Notes under the pieces: model-generated
Database searches by the model: none
The model's input: the letters and a program-made list of their open reading frames with translations, nothing else
Told to the model about the DNA's origin: nothing
Translations under genes and position numbers: made by a program
In this document: positions 20,811 to 31,896 of the stretch, piece after piece
Layout: each line of letters begins with the position of its first letter
Position numbering within the stretch: position 1 is the stretch's first letter
DNA from: Meghimatium bilineatum
Lineage: Eukaryota > Mollusca > Gastropoda > Stylommatophora > Philomycidae
Reading direction: 5' to 3'
Length of the DNA: 64,000 nt
Assembly: GCA_034231615.1 (NCBI GenBank)
Contig: CM067310.1
Location: 6,326,010-6,390,009 of the forward strand

Positions 20811-20954
20811 ATTGAGAAATTAATGCTATAGGTTAAGTTCACTTTACTCAAACTACATTTCCCTCACAGTAGCCAAAATGGTTCATCACGTCTAGATATT
20901 TCATTCAAACTATTTCGGAAACTTTTTGAAGCTATTTCGTATGTGTGCATGTAT

Positions 20955-20980
20955 GTATATATATATATATATATATATAT
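20955..20980. repeat. (AT)n microsatellite
   Basis: TA dinucleotide run directly at the 3' end of the neighbouring LINE copy; a second (AT)n run (21613-21640) lies at the other end. Confidence 0.9.
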
Positions 20981-21612
20981 CATCATCATCATCAGGTGCC
21001 ATGCCGGGTGGCGTAGGTGGTCATGGCTCTCCACAGCTCTCTGTCCACAGTATTATGTATCAAAGTCGTTGTTGTTTCTTTGCCGTGCCAGGTTGTCAAA
21101 CTGTCTAATATTTTCTCACGTTGTCGCCCTCTGTCTCTGGTGCCTTCAATCTTGCCTGTTGTGATTATGTTCTCTAAACCTGCCTGTCTCATGAAGTGGC
21201 CAAAAAAAGAAGATTGCCTTTTTCTTATATTGTTGATTAAGGTCCGTTTCGCATTTAACTCTTTTAACACCTCTACATTAGTTTTTCTGGCAGTCCATGG
21301 TATTCTCAGCATTCTTCTGTAGAACCACATCTCCGTTGCCTCCAATCTCCCACTTTCCAGTTTGTTTATTGTCCAAGACTCGGACCCATATGTTAGTATA
21401 GGGGTTATATAGCACTGCAGAACTCTCTTTCTCACCTCTAATGACAAGGTCATATTACACAGTATATTTTTCATTTTTCTGAATGTTGTTTTTGCCTGTC
21501 CTATTCTGCATCTTATTTCTGTTGAACTTCTTCCATCTGCTGTTATAATTGTACCTAGATATTTGAATTGGTGGACCTGTTTTAATACTATATCATTCAC
21601 TATGATCTTGCC
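20981..21612 (-). pseudogene. RTE-type LINE 3' end, subfamily b, open frame intact
   Basis: Minus strand from GKIIVNDIVLKQVHQFKYLG through TIITADGRSSTEIRCRIGQA, YGSESWTINKLESGRLEATE, MWFYRRMLRIPWTARKTN, KRQSSFFGHFMRQAGLENII, GTRDRGRQREKILDSL and RAMTTYATRHGT, stop, then (TGA)n. About 200 codons without interruption. It is the C-terminal third of an RTE polyprotein; endonuclease and RT catalytic parts are absent. Compare 54560-55560, which is longer but frameshifted. Confidence 0.85.
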
Positions 21613-21689
21613 AGGTATATATATATATATATATATATAATATAGTTCTTTTAAAGGTATAATGAAAAATAACTTTGGCATGACACGTG

Positions 21690-22480
21690 TAATAATTCTT
21701 GCCCATATTGTTTTAACGAATGAAAAATAACCGATTCCATGAGATGACTGGCGTAAAAAAAAAATTGCCTAGCATTTAACATAAAAGCAGAAGAACATTA
21801 TCGCTTATTCGCCTTAACCACTTCTGTTGGTATTTTTTTTGTACAGTAATTGTCGTAGACTTCAACATGCGCCAGGAAGTGCTCGCAGATACTAGACCAG
21901 TGATTTCCAAACCTTTCCCGCTAACGCCCCACCCCGTGGATATTTTACAAATGCCGTATGCCCATCCCCCTTTTCCAAATACACGGCTGGTGAGAAGCAT
22001 TATTTTAGATACAGCGCCACATCCAAAAAAATACCATATAAGATCAGCCGCCGATCAAATATGGGCCGTAGTAACACAATGTAACAGTGAATAAGTAAAT
22101 ATGATCCGTAGTAACAAAATGTAACAGTGAATAAGTAAATATGTGATACGAATATCTAAGCTACCTCTACTTTTATTTAAAAGATGCTCAAACCAATTAT
22201 AATAAAATAAAATATGTTCTTACATTGACATGTTTTCTGCATTAATTGTTCTTATTATACATTCGTGCTGATGAAGATCTGTGATCGAAACGTCAACCGT
22301 ATTTGTTCTTATTTATTGTATCACAATTGTTCTCATCTTTTTAAAAAAAAATTAAAGTATTATTAACCCATATTGACTTACACTCTATTATCACTAAATA
22401 CAACATTAAATTAATAATGGAGATGAAGATGCACATAGAGGTTTATGTGGTGTTATTTCTTGTGGTTGTATTTTTTTTTT
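21690..22480. other. AT-rich region without recognised gene
   Basis: Contains short A/T runs and a direct repeat of about 50 bp (CCGTAGTAACA.AATGTAACAGTGAATAAGTAAATATG at 22065 and 22108). Otherwise nothing recognised. Confidence 0.5.
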
Positions 22481-22483
22481 AAG

Positions 22484-22531
22484 TTGGTTGGTTGCTGATC
22501 TAACGGTCCGTGGGCTCATGCCCTTTGACCA
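22484..22531 (-). repeat. 3' terminus of an RNase H-bearing LINE
   Basis: The reverse complement GGTCAAAGGGCATGAGCCCA..GACCGTTAGATCAGCAACCAACCAAC matches the end of the LINE at 45790-46985. A third copy is near 38550-38600 (plus). Confidence 0.6.
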
Positions 22532-22984
22532 AATGTCATTAAAATGACATATTGCTGGGAAGTCTATGGATTGTCGAACCACCCCGGGCCAGAGCCACAG
22601 AATAAATATCCCACCACCTGGAGGGAGCAACCTAGATAGCGTTCACTGTGCCAATTTCCCGTCACCAATTGACTAATGATTATGCCGAGCTTCTCTATTG
22701 CTCCAGGCATGCAACCAAATGTTCAAGTCAAAAGGATTGTCACTTCATGAGTCACTGTGCTTTTATGGTGGGCCTCTGTCATAGGAAAAAACAGCGCTGT
22801 TAGTTTCCTCCTCCCCAGTGCCGCGAAGTACATCTCTGGCTCCCTCCCAACCACAGAAGGTGCATATATATACAAAAATAGCGAAGCATAAAATACATTG
22901 CAACAACAACATAAAAGTATGAGAAGCATAATTGTAAAGACCACATGTCATGAAGCTTCTATAAGAAGATAACGTCAATATAAC

Positions 22985-23080
22985 GGCCTGTCATCTACTA
23001 AGGTTTTCTTTTGCGTGGGTGGTTTGTCTAGTGAGACATTGGTGAGACCCACAGACACAACCGCATGAGTTTGTTTTTTA
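22985..23080 (+). repeat. Dispersed ~90-bp repeat
   Basis: Plus-strand partner of 10905-11020 (CATCTACTAAGGTTTTC, GGTGAGACCCACAGA). Confidence 0.55.
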
Positions 23081-23219
23081 TAAAGTAAAATATGCCTCTT
23101 TTCAACCGCGGACATTAGTCCAATTTGGTAAAATCAGAGCTTTACAATCATCAAATATATATTGGAGGTTGCGGTTCTGGTAATCTAGTCACCACAACTT
23201 CCGGTTATATAGATAATCT

Positions 23220-23445
23220 ATCGAGCCACGCTATTATACGGCTCAGAAACATGGACATCATACTCCAGATATAATAGAGAATTTAATATTGTTCATCTTC
23301 GCAACCCTTCTCAACCCACTCTAAATAATATTTCAGAACAAAACCACAAACACAGAGATACTGAGACAGTAAAATTACTATCAATAATGGGAATACTCAG
23401 TAGGAGACGACTACGATGGCAGGGTCACGTGTAATGTTTACTCTA
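23220..23445 (+). pseudogene. LINE reverse-transcriptase tail fragment
   Basis: LLYGSETWTSYSRYNREFNI, then LSIMGILSRRRLRWQGHV before a stop. It is the YGSETWT...RRLRW.GHV region, of the finger-tailed LINE type; the middle has decayed. Confidence 0.6.
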
Positions 23446-23889
23446 TTTACTCTAGGACAAGACTGCGTATGAGCAAAAATCATCTGGTCACACCTTCTAC
23501 TTAAAAATGTTAATCTTCTTCATCATGTTTTACAGTTCTAGTATTTTATTATAGGAAATTGTATGCACATTTATATTTGTACGTTTTGTGTGCCAAGTCC
23601 AAACTCTACTTAGGGGATCAAAATCTGTGCGCTAGCGCAAGGTAGCGCAGCTTAGCGGGAACAGTGAGCATATGGGAAGAATGAACAACAATCGTATCCC
23701 ACAGAAAATATTGTTTAGTGAACTTTCGGAAAGAAAAGGAGTTAGAGGTATACCACTCCTGAGGTATAACGATGTATCCCAGTCCTGAATGCAGAATTTT
23801 TCTATAGGCTACGTACACTAGCTGGGGAAAATGTGGACGAAGACAGAGACTCATGGAGGTTGAAACGAGACCGTGGGCAGTATAGAAGA

Positions 23890-24070
23890 CATATTCGCAG
23901 AATTAATTAGGCCTTCATTTCGTGATTAGTCACGTGTTTTCCGTTGGTTGTTATATATATACTTGGAATCTCATGTTAAAAATAGCCGAGGATACTCCAA
24001 GTAAATAGTGACCAACAGAAATCACCACAATAATCAAAAACGTAAGGAGTGAAGGCCATATTAATTATGT
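23890..24070. mobile_element. Decayed hairpin MITE
   Basis: ATTAATTAGGCCTTCA at the left pairs with TGAAGGCCATATTAATTA at the right; inside, GTTGGTTGTTATATATATAC and ACTTGGAATC resemble the intact hairpin at 16985-17130. Confidence 0.6.
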
Positions 24071-24989
24071 TGAAATGTCTTTATGGGAGACGGCCATGGT
24101 TGAAATTACTCACAGGTCCCGAAACGTTTGGAAACATTTCTGAGAGATAGACTTGAACACAAACAAACGTAAAGTAAAGGTCATTGCAACTTTGCAATGA
24201 CTCAGTCTTCACCTCAACAAGTGAACCTGGTAAATAAACCTTCTAAACGACGAAAAGGGCCATATATATAGATACAAGGATATGCTACAGGATGTGAGAC
24301 AGCTGCAAACGATGAATTACATAAATCAATGAGTCGACAAAAATATATGAAGCGCACAAATAGGACATCTCCAGAGAACTCGTACCCGTGACGAAGAGGT
24401 ATAAAGCAAAAGAAACAGTTTACTAAACAGATATTGTCGGAGTACCTTTAAAATAATATCTATCTATCCATTCACAAGGAGGTAGATATGCCTCCATTAA
24501 AAAGGGGAGAGGGTGTGGGTGTTTTCGACATTTTGGCAAAAGTCACGTTCTGATTTACGACCATGTCATTTACGACCCCCCCCCCCATCTACGACCATGT
24601 CATTTACGAAAACCCCCCCCCCTTTTATCTACGACCATGTCCATGTCCGTTCATTCATCTTCTCTCTGCGTTTGTTGTTAGGCGTCGCAGGGTTATCACT
24701 ATCGATTTTCAGGTTTTGGTAAGTTTGGTTACTTGATATGCAGTAATATTGTATAGGAACGTTGGTACCTCCTTCAACTCGCATTCTTCTTGTCTCCCCT
24801 CTGCCTCTAGCTGTTTCCATTCTCATGATGTTTGCTATACTGTGAATTTTCTTATAAGTATTTGCTTTATATTAGTTACAACTAGTTTATTGTGATTCTG
24901 AAATAATCCCTTTAGTTTATCAGTAAATATCTTTTGGCAATGTTCTGACAAAAGGTCCTCTTTAATAGAGTAACCGAGGTGACATGAAC

Positions 24990-25652
24990 TCATACAAGCT
25001 TTCCTGTCTCAAAGACATGGCTTTGTTAGAAGGGTTTCTGTCTCAAAGACATGGCTGTGTTAGAAGGGTTTCTGTCTCAAAGACATGGCTGTGTTAGAAG
25101 GGTTTCTGTCTCAAAGACATGGCTGTGTTAGAAGGGTTCCTGTCTCAAAGACATGGCTGTGTTAGAAGGGTTTCTGTCTCAAAGACATGGCTGTGTTAGA
25201 AGGGTTTCTGTCTCAAAGACATGGCTGTGTTAGAAGGGTTTCTGTCTCAAAGACATGGCTGTGTTAGAAGGGTTTCTGTCTCAAAGACATGGCTGTGTTA
25301 GAAGGGTTTCTGTCTCAAAGACATGGCTGTGTTAGAAGGGTTTCTGTCTCAAAGACATGGCTGTGTTAGAAGGGTTTCTGTCTCAAAGACATGGCTGTGT
25401 TAGAAGGGTTTCTGTCTCAAAGACATGGCTGTGTTAGAAGGGTTTCTGTCTCAAAGACATGGCTGTGTTAGAAGGGTTTCTGTCTCAAAGACATGGCTGT
25501 GTTAGAAGGGTTTCTGTCTCAAAGACATGGCTGTGTTAGAAGGGTTTCTGTCTCAAAGACATGGCTGTGTTAGAAGGGTTTCTGTCTCAAAGACATGGCT
25601 GTGTTAGACGGGTTTCTGTCTCAAAGACATGGCTGTGTTAGAAGGGTTTATG
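24990..25652. repeat. 34-bp minisatellite, about 19 nearly identical units
   Basis: Unit AGACATGGCTGTGTTAGAAG + GGTTTCTGTCTCAA. Only a few single-base variants are visible (TTCC at about 25138, AGACG near 25606), making this the most homogeneous array in the window. Confidence 0.97.
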
Positions 25653-25879
25653 GATTCATGTTTAGTCCCCAAGAGAGGCATTCCAGTGCGTCCGTATCCC
25701 AGGATCATCGCATCCCGTTACAAGTGTAGGATACACGTCTTGACCAACTGGTCCATCATTCCTTGACTAATATGCAGTGATTAAAATAACTAAAAATAAA
25801 ATCTAAATATCTAAATAACTAAAATCTACTAAAAATAAGGCTGGGGATGGCTTTAGCGTCCTTGTCAAGGCTAACTGAT

Positions 25880-26395
25880 TTGGAAAAGCAACATCAGTGT
25901 TGGAGTGAAAATCAAACTGTATAGGCCGCTGGTGCTTTCCGTTGTGTTGTATGGTTGTGAGAGTTGGACACTCACTGTGGACATGGAGAGAAGATTACAG
26001 GCTTTCGAGTATAAATGCCACAGAAGAATTCTACAAATTTCCTATAGGGAACATAAGACCAATGTGTACGTAAGAAATAAAGTAGAGATGTGTGCAGGTG
26101 TCCAGGAGCCATTGCTTTCAATAGTGAAACGACGAAAACTAGCATGGTTCGGACATGTATGCAGGCACGATTCCTTGTCAAAAACAATACTGCAGGGAAC
26201 TGTCGAGGGTGGAAGAAGCAGAGGAGGACAAATAAAGACATGGACAGACAACATCAAGGAATGGACAGGGCTAGATATTTCCACACTCATCCGCATCGCT
26301 GAGGATAGAATTCGCTGGAGGACTCTGTGTGCAGAAGCTTCCAATGTGGTACCCCTACGACCCTGAAGGGTTATGGGTTTGATTGATTGATTGAT
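25880..26395 (+). pseudogene. RTE-type LINE 3' end, subfamily c, open frame intact
   Basis: VKIKLYRPLVLSVVLYGCES, WTLTVDMERRLQAFEYKCHR, RILQISYREHKTNVYVRNKV, VQEPLLSIVKRRKLAWFGHV, CRHDSLSKTILQGTVEGGRS, TWTDNIKEWTGLDIS...IRW.TLCAEASNVVPLRP, stop at 26364-26366. Followed by GGGTTTGATTGATTGATTGATTG tail. About 153 uninterrupted codons of the C-terminus. Related copies: 40495-40895 (plus), 34860-35045 (plus), 6200-6322 (minus). Confidence 0.85.
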
Positions 26396-26439
26396 TGATG
26401 CAGTGATAGTGCATTTAGTATCCCCAATCATCTAGTCAT

Positions 26440-26925
26440 ATATATTGTGTAATATGACCGTGTCATTAGAGGTGAGAAAGAAAGTTCTGAAGTGCTATAT
26501 AACTCATATACTAACATATGGATGCGAGTTTTGGACAATAAACAAACTGGAAAGTGGGAGATTAGAAGCAACAGAGATGTGGTTCTATAGAAGAATGCTG
26601 AGAATACCATGGACTGCCAGAAAAAACTAACGTGGAAGTGTTGAAAGAGTCAAATGCGAAACGGGCTTTAATCAACAATATAAGAAAAAGACCATCTTCA
26701 TTTTTTGATCACTTCATGAAACAAGGGGGGGTTTGGAGTACATATTCACAACAAGCAAAATTAAATGCAACAGAGACAGAGGGCGACAACGTGAGAAAAT
26801 ATTAGTTTGACAACCTGGCACGGCAGGGAAACAACAACGATCTTGATACATACTAATGTAGACAGAGAGCCGTGAAGAGCCATGATCGCCTACGCCAGCC
26901 GGCATGGCACCTGATGATAATGAGT
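26440..26925 (+). pseudogene. RTE-type LINE 3' end, subfamily b, decayed
   Basis: Starts CNMTVSLEVRKKVLKCYITH, YGCEFWTINKLESGRLEATE, MWFYRRMLRIPWTARKN, then frameshifts; remnants of RGRQREK and YASRHGT precede a TGATGATAATGA tail. A 5'-truncated sister of 20981-21612 with indels. Confidence 0.8.
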
Positions 26926-26929
26926 AATC

Positions 26930-27425
26930 TAGAAACATGTCATAGAATGACAAATGTACAGTGTCCGCTCGATTAGATCTCTCCGTCATGCACTAGAAAT
27001 TTTGAAAGAAGACTCAAATAAGAAATTGAGACAAGGCGCATTCAATCCGTGACTGGGGGACAACAGAACATACAACATGAGACATACAACTGTAAAGATA
27101 AATGTTGGAGGGTTTGTTACTGGAAGAGAACCCTCGCTGTATCGTCATATCATCTAGCGTAGTCTGTTTACTAATTCATAAACATTGATGGAAGCGATTT
27201 TCTCCAACATTATCTGTTAGATAACAGACATTTTACGCGTGAGACTTTCGAATATCAATGACGCTAACATATTGCTATTATTTTAGTCTATAGTTGCTAT
27301 GGGTTTTGAACATCGGCAGATTCTTTTGATGCTATAGGACCATCGCAAATAATTGCCAAATTTTAGATTTTACAGTGCGATAGTTATTTTATAGTTTATT
27401 TTATTCATTGTTACTACTTTTGTCG
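26930..27425. other. AT-rich sequence, nothing recognised
   Basis: No reading frame, array or known repeat was recognised here. Confidence 0.5.
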
Positions 27426-27426
27426 G

Positions 27427-27505
27427 GAATATTTCCGCGATTTTCATTGGTGGTCACTGCGTTGACAAGATCTCACAGTGACCAATGAAAATCACGGAAA
27501 TATTC
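27427..27505. mobile_element. Palindromic MITE-like element
   Basis: GAATATTTCCGCGATTTTCA...GTCACTG pairs with CAGTGACCAATGAAAATCAC...GGAAATATTC around a short loop. Same family as 12005-12069. Confidence 0.7.
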
Positions 27506-27955
27506 AAACAAACAGGAAACAGTCAGTTTGCCTTGAAATATCAAGTAGACTATGAACTAAACAACAATTTCTCACTTTTGAATATTGCTGTGTTCCAGTC
27601 GATTTTGGTGTACATAGAAATCGATAATTGCAGTGTCGTAAACGCATTTTAACAAAATATTTTTAAATAAAAACTAGATACCGTACAGTTTCTAAGAGCA
27701 AGAAAAAAATTGTTTGTTGCGTTATTGATATTCGGAAGTTGCATGTTGCAAATCTTAGCGGTCTAACGGTTAGCTTCGAAGAAAATCAATTCCAACCATG
27801 TTTATGTATTAGTAAACAGACAACACAAGTATCATGTTGCAGGTCTGGTAAAGCTGTTGTTAAGACTCTCAGACCACGACATTTTCCAGTAAGATCTGAT
27901 ATCTAGAGTTGTCACGTACCGAACGAGGACCCGTGTTGGGTTTTCGGTTGGTTAC

Positions 27956-28229
27956 TTCTTCTTCTTCTTCGTTCTCAAACTCCTGCAGATCAGCAGGATG
28001 TAGTCCGGAGAACGGAATGCATTGTATCATGGTTTACAGTATTGCTGCGATATCTGCGCCTTTCGTCCTGACACATCCGACTTGAGTATGGCTTTGGGGC
28101 ACTGCCCTATATGGGATGGGATAGCCAACTCCATCCCATAACCTCCTTAGTCACCTCTTACGACATGCATGGAAGGTAAACAGTGTTGCTATTCTTTGCT
28201 CCCCTTTCGGGCCCCGCCAACACACGGGC
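27956..28229 (-). mobile_element. SINE-like family B, full length, 10-bp TSD, inside a MITE
   Basis: GGTTGGTTAC at 27946-27955 repeats exactly at 28230-28239. The flanks (GTTTTCGGTTGGTTAC...TTTTTATACTTTGAG) resemble the arm of the hairpin MITE family, so B inserted into a MITE copy (about 27890-28640), which also holds the LINE fragment at 28312-28592. Confidence 0.88.
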
Positions 28230-28311
28230 GGTTGGTTACTTTTTATACTTTGAGTCATCTTGGCTATTTTTGGTATACTTCAAGGAAGTAGATAGTGACT
28301 AAACGAAATCC

Positions 28312-28592
28312 CAATTGTCTATTGTCTATCCCCAGGTGGTTTGTGATCCATTCTTGCCGTTAAGCGTAGGTGTGATTGAAGCTCGAGCTTGCGTTCTAAA
28401 GCCAGAAGTGTGGCCTCGGCTGTGCTATGACCGTATCTGTACAGGATGTCCGTGACGTTTTCTATCCCATCGTTTCCGTGGTCTTCCTCTGGCTTTGTAC
28501 CCTGATCTCATTTGGTTATATGCTTGTACGGGCAACTTTTCGTGATGAATTCTCATAATGTGGCCAAACCACTTGATCTATTCTCTGATAAA
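28312..28592 (-). pseudogene. RTE-like LINE 3' fragment
   Basis: Minus strand: IKWFGHIMRIHHEKLPVQAY, SGYKARGRPRKRWD-like sequence and KPPGDRQ end, closely matching 11160-11400. Sits inside the decayed MITE; its 3' end is at 28312. Confidence 0.65.
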
Positions 28593-28829
28593 TCCCAATA
28601 ATAATCCCGAAATCCAATAATAATCAAAAACGTACAGATTGAGGTCCTAATTAATTCAGTTGAAAGGTCTTTATTGAGGACGGTCATACTCTGATCCTAG
28701 TTGAACTGTAAAGATATAGCTTCCTAGTAGTTGTAGCCTGGTGCACATTACAAGGCTACATAATGTTAATAAATCAGGCGGGCCAATAAAAATTAATTAT
28801 CGGGCACGATGAGACTTATCGCAGACTTT

Positions 28830-29018
28830 CTAATCCACTCCTGCTGGAATTGAGTTCTTAGAAATATGTGTAACTGCAACCAACCCATGCCGTGATAACA
28901 AATATCCAAGCTCTCTAGATATACCGCGAGAGCTAAGCCACTCATCTTGGCTGATCTGGCCTGATCCGATATCTTCATTGGACATTTTATCTTTACTTTG
29001 TTCCGACAGCCAATTCAA
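28830..29018 (-). other. Unassigned 62-codon open frame
   Basis: The frame includes KDKMSNEDIGSGQISQDEWL and SSRGISRELGYLLSRHGL. The composition looks protein-like and is not part of a repeat I recognise, but there is no family match I can name and no clear splice context. It could be a decayed element or chance. Confidence 0.2.
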
Positions 29019-29154
29019 AAGCAGGGGGAAAGAAAAATAGCGTCAATTTATAATGATGATTTCTGTTCAGTCAACGGGACTATATCATAATCGCATAGAG
29101 TATAAGACCTATTGGAAAATAGGAAGGCAGCCTTCTTAATGACTCACTTGACTA

Positions 29155-29217
29155 TTCCCGTAATTTTCACTGGTCATTATGCTTTGTGTCACAGCCAATG
29201 AAATTCAAGGGAATTGT
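29155..29217. mobile_element. Decayed palindromic MITE-like element
   Basis: TATTCCCGTAATTTTCACTGG pairs imperfectly with CCAATGAAATTCAAGGGAA; same family as 12005-12069. Confidence 0.5.
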
Positions 29218-29274
29218 CAAATTATTTATTTTAGAAGGCTGGATTTCCCATTTGCCAATAGGTCGTATACAGTT

Positions 29275-29412
29275 TACGAACATGCCGAAATCGGATGTGC
29301 TGGGAAGGACGGCACAAATCACGCAGCTCTGTTGTAAACTGGCAGCGAAACGTACTTTACACTCCCCGGCGGAAATCAGGTTATCAGAGAGCGAACACAA
29401 ACAAACATACAA
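29275..29412 (+). mobile_element. Family C retroposon, 5'-truncated
   Basis: ATGCCGAAATCGGATGTGCTGG, then CTCCCCGGCGGAAATCAGGT, GAGCGAACACAAACAAACA. It equals only the last ~130 bp of the full element at 44091-45424, ending in the same (AAAC)n-type tail; the 5' loss is as expected of LINE-driven retroposition. Confidence 0.7.
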
Positions 29413-29689
29413 ACTATTGACGATTAAAACTCTATTGTCGATCGAGGGACTCAGATAATCGCTCCATACGAACACACTACACTGTTGTCTTGTAATGATT
29501 TGGGCGATGTAGTAGGCTGATATCCTGACCCAACCTGGTTTTATCAGTCATGTGTATCGATCGATCAGAAGTTAAAAGGTTAATAGGAATGGCTAAAAGT
29601 ATTGTCAATGACATGAAGTAAATGCTAACATCTAAACAAGTTAACATCTTACAAACAAGTTAAAAATGAGAATTATAAAATGCTACATC

Positions 29690-29840
29690 TATTATATATC
29701 AATATTTCTCTCAGAAACATGGACAATTAACAAACAATTAGAAGACATTATTGATGCATTTGACATGGGGATAGATAGAAGAATATGGAGAACATCATGG
29801 AAAGAAGACAACAGAGAGATTATAACAACACTTAAGTATT
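29690..29840 (+). pseudogene. RTE-like LINE fragment
   Basis: ETWTINKQLEDIIDAFDMGI then DRRIWRTSWKEDNREIITTL. A close relative lies at 34160-34260 (ATAGATAGAAAAATATGGAG). Confidence 0.6.
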
Positions 29841-29864
29841 AAAGGAAATAAATTATCGATTAAG

Positions 29865-30064
29865 GATCTCGTACACAGATAAATGTCCATGTGGACTCAG
29901 AACCCAGACTCTGGAGCACATACTTCAGGACTGCCCAACATACAAAGAGCAAAGACAGCAGACATGGCCAGATGATACAAACTTGAGGCAAAAGCTATGG
30001 GGCAGCCGCTCTGACCTGGAGAAGACAGTGGACTTCGTCTTGATGACGGGTCTGACGGTATAGC
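29865..30064 (+). pseudogene. LINE C-terminal Cys/His tail
   Basis: TDKCPCGLRTQTLEHILQDC, PTYKEQRQQTWPDDTNLRQK, LWGSRSDLEKTVDFVLMTGL, stop at about 30060. CPCG...EHIL..C is the zinc-knuckle-like tail of RNase H-bearing LINEs; this last exonless piece is open. Confidence 0.7.
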
Positions 30065-30094
30065 ATGACCACATGCTGAACGCAGAAGAAGAAA

Positions 30095-30325
30095 GGAAAT
30101 AAACATCAATAAAATATTTTGGACACAACAAAGATATGACACCGTGTTGAAGACCTTACTTGAGGATAAATTGTAATGAATGAGAGCAAGAGGTAGGCAG
30201 AGATACAAGTGGGAAAGTAACATCACAAAATGGACAGGTTAGTCTAGCAGAGTGCACCACAAAAAAACAAGAGACGGGATGTTGGAGGTCTGTTGCAGCT
30301 AACCTTCGTTGAGGACACAGAAATT
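30095..30325 (+). pseudogene. RTE-type LINE 3' end, subfamily d, decayed
   Basis: The DNA parallels 9986-10248 (ACACCGTGTTGAAGACCTTA, AGAGCAAGAGGTAGGCAGAG) but with stops and indels; ends TTGATGATGATAACGGTGATG. Confidence 0.7.
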
Positions 30326-30516
30326 GATGATGATAACGGTGATGTATTGATCTATCAGTCTACATTTTTCTCAAATAAAGGTAAACAATATTGTTTGATA
30401 GCAAGGATTAACAACGGCACACTACAGCTGGAGGGAAGGGGTTGAGGTTTCTAGTTCGGAACGAACGGCTCAGCACTTATGTGTTTGCCTAATGTGTTTC
30501 TTTCTTCTTCAGCGTT

Positions 30517-30668
30517 CATGCTCAAACTCCCGCTGAATCTCTCTTGGAGGAGGACAATTGTCCTAATAGAGATTTACTAGATTTCCAGCAGAATGTAGTC
30601 CAGAGAACGGTAATACGTTATGTCGACGTTTTATTGCTCCCAATTGCCCGACATATCGGTCTTCAGTG
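30517..30668 (-). repeat. SINE-like family A copy
   Basis: Plus strand CAGCGTTCATGCTCAAACTC ... TTTTATTGCTCCCAATTGCC ... ATCGGTCTTC. Small internal duplication around AGATTTACTAGATTT. Confidence 0.75.
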
Positions 30669-30944
30669 GTAGTTTGTTTCTTTAGGTCTGCATAAATTAT
30701 GCGCAATGTTCCTTGCAAAATAATTTTAGAGAGCGAGTCGTATCTCGTTACATCCAGTAAAACATTTCTATGGGCAGAACTTTACTCGGTGGCGTCCACA
30801 ACCTCTCTGATACTTAGTTTATAGGCAAGAAGAAAAACGCAATTGTTGCTCTACGCCATTTTGTCCAGATTTTTCCCAGAAAAGGATACAGGCATATGAA
30901 AACGGATGTTATAGACAAGTATTGCACATCCATTATCAGGTCAT

Positions 30945-31024
30945 GTGACGTATTCCTTCCAGAACGTTGTCTTTCCAATGAACTCTATGAACCTCTTTCT
31001 GTCTTGGGCGATGTGGCTTGCATT
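30945..31024 (-). pseudogene. RTE-type LINE 3' terminus, subfamily a
   Basis: Minus strand SHIAQDRKRFIEFIGKTTFW then KEYVT, stop. Only the last ~80 bp are present. Confidence 0.75.
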
Positions 31025-31369
31025 TAACATACATTATACAGAACATAAAACCAATTGTAATGCATAGATTACAAACCAAATGAATGTTCTTGCAAATTAA
31101 CAACAATATTCCCTTATGATGGTAAACGTGGCAAACTTGTGGGTTTGTGAATATACAGTGTTCCGAACGAAATAGACCACAAACGCAGCAAGTCTTTTTG
31201 GTGTAACAAAAACATTGTTGGCGTTTAGTGACGACAACTGTGACTTCTTTTGGACATTAAGATTGTGTGGGGAAAAAACTGATTTTGATCATCCGACCAA
31301 ATATTGGTGTCCACTTCTGGGATAATTTAAGCTTGAAATGAAATGGTTGAAGAGGGGATTGGGGATTGA

Positions 31370-31690
31370 CTTCATTGAACTTGGGTTGGTTCGTATATAT
31401 ATCCCGTTCCTCTAAACGAAGTGGCACATCGTTTGCAAAGAGTACCCCTCATAGCACGTAACTCCGTATCTTTAGGCGATACTCCAGCATTCATTCTCAA
31501 ACTCTGGTTCTCTCTTGTAGCAAGACAATGGTCCAACTATTTCGCCGTTTTATAAGTGCCAATGGCCCGATACAACCGTATCGGTGGGAAATTTTGTAAA
31601 CAAAATGCCGCGAGCCGGATTCGAACCCGTAACCCCTTGAGCACAAAGCGACCGGCTTAACCCGAGACCATCGACATTATAAGATATGTT
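31370..31690 (-). mobile_element. tRNA-derived SINE with a family A copy inside
   Basis: Minus strand shows ACGGGTTCGAATCCGGCTCG, a perfect pol III B box, followed (after the insert) by GGAGTTACGTGCTATGAGGG and AACGATGTGCCACTTCGTTT, the body also present at 48195-48435 and 40262-40360. Between about 31480 and 31592 lies a family A copy (minus) that separates head from body. Confidence 0.7.
31480..31592 (-). mobile_element. SINE-like family A nested in a tRNA-SINE
   Basis: Plus strand CAGCATTCATTCTCAAACTC, TCTCTTGTAGCAAGACAATG, TTTCGCCGTTTTATAAGTGC, AATGGCCCGATACAACCG. The GGACTACATCC block is deleted. Confidence 0.65.
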
Positions 31691-31841
31691 GGCTAATTTG
31701 GAGCGAAAAAAATCTAAAATGACTGGACTAATACAGTAATTTTCATGACACTATGATTATACCGCTCGATGTCAAAACTTTTCTCTTTGGTCCCCTACAA
31801 GTCTCGGTAGGGCACATATGGCCCACATTGATAACCACTGC

Positions 31842-31896
31842 GCTAACAATATTGATAACCACTGCGCTAATCAAGCGAACGTCACTGTACAAATAA
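31842..31896. repeat. Short direct duplication
   Basis: ATTGATAACCACTGCGCTAA occurs twice, 26 bp apart. Confidence 0.8.

Noticed and set aside
25010..25650. CRISPR-like regular repeats
   Set aside because: Units are directly adjacent with no unique spacers, and the DNA is animal; it is a minisatellite.
31600..31690. Possible tRNA gene (perfect B box)
   Set aside because: The acceptor stem does not pair and a SINE body follows in other copies; it is a SINE head.
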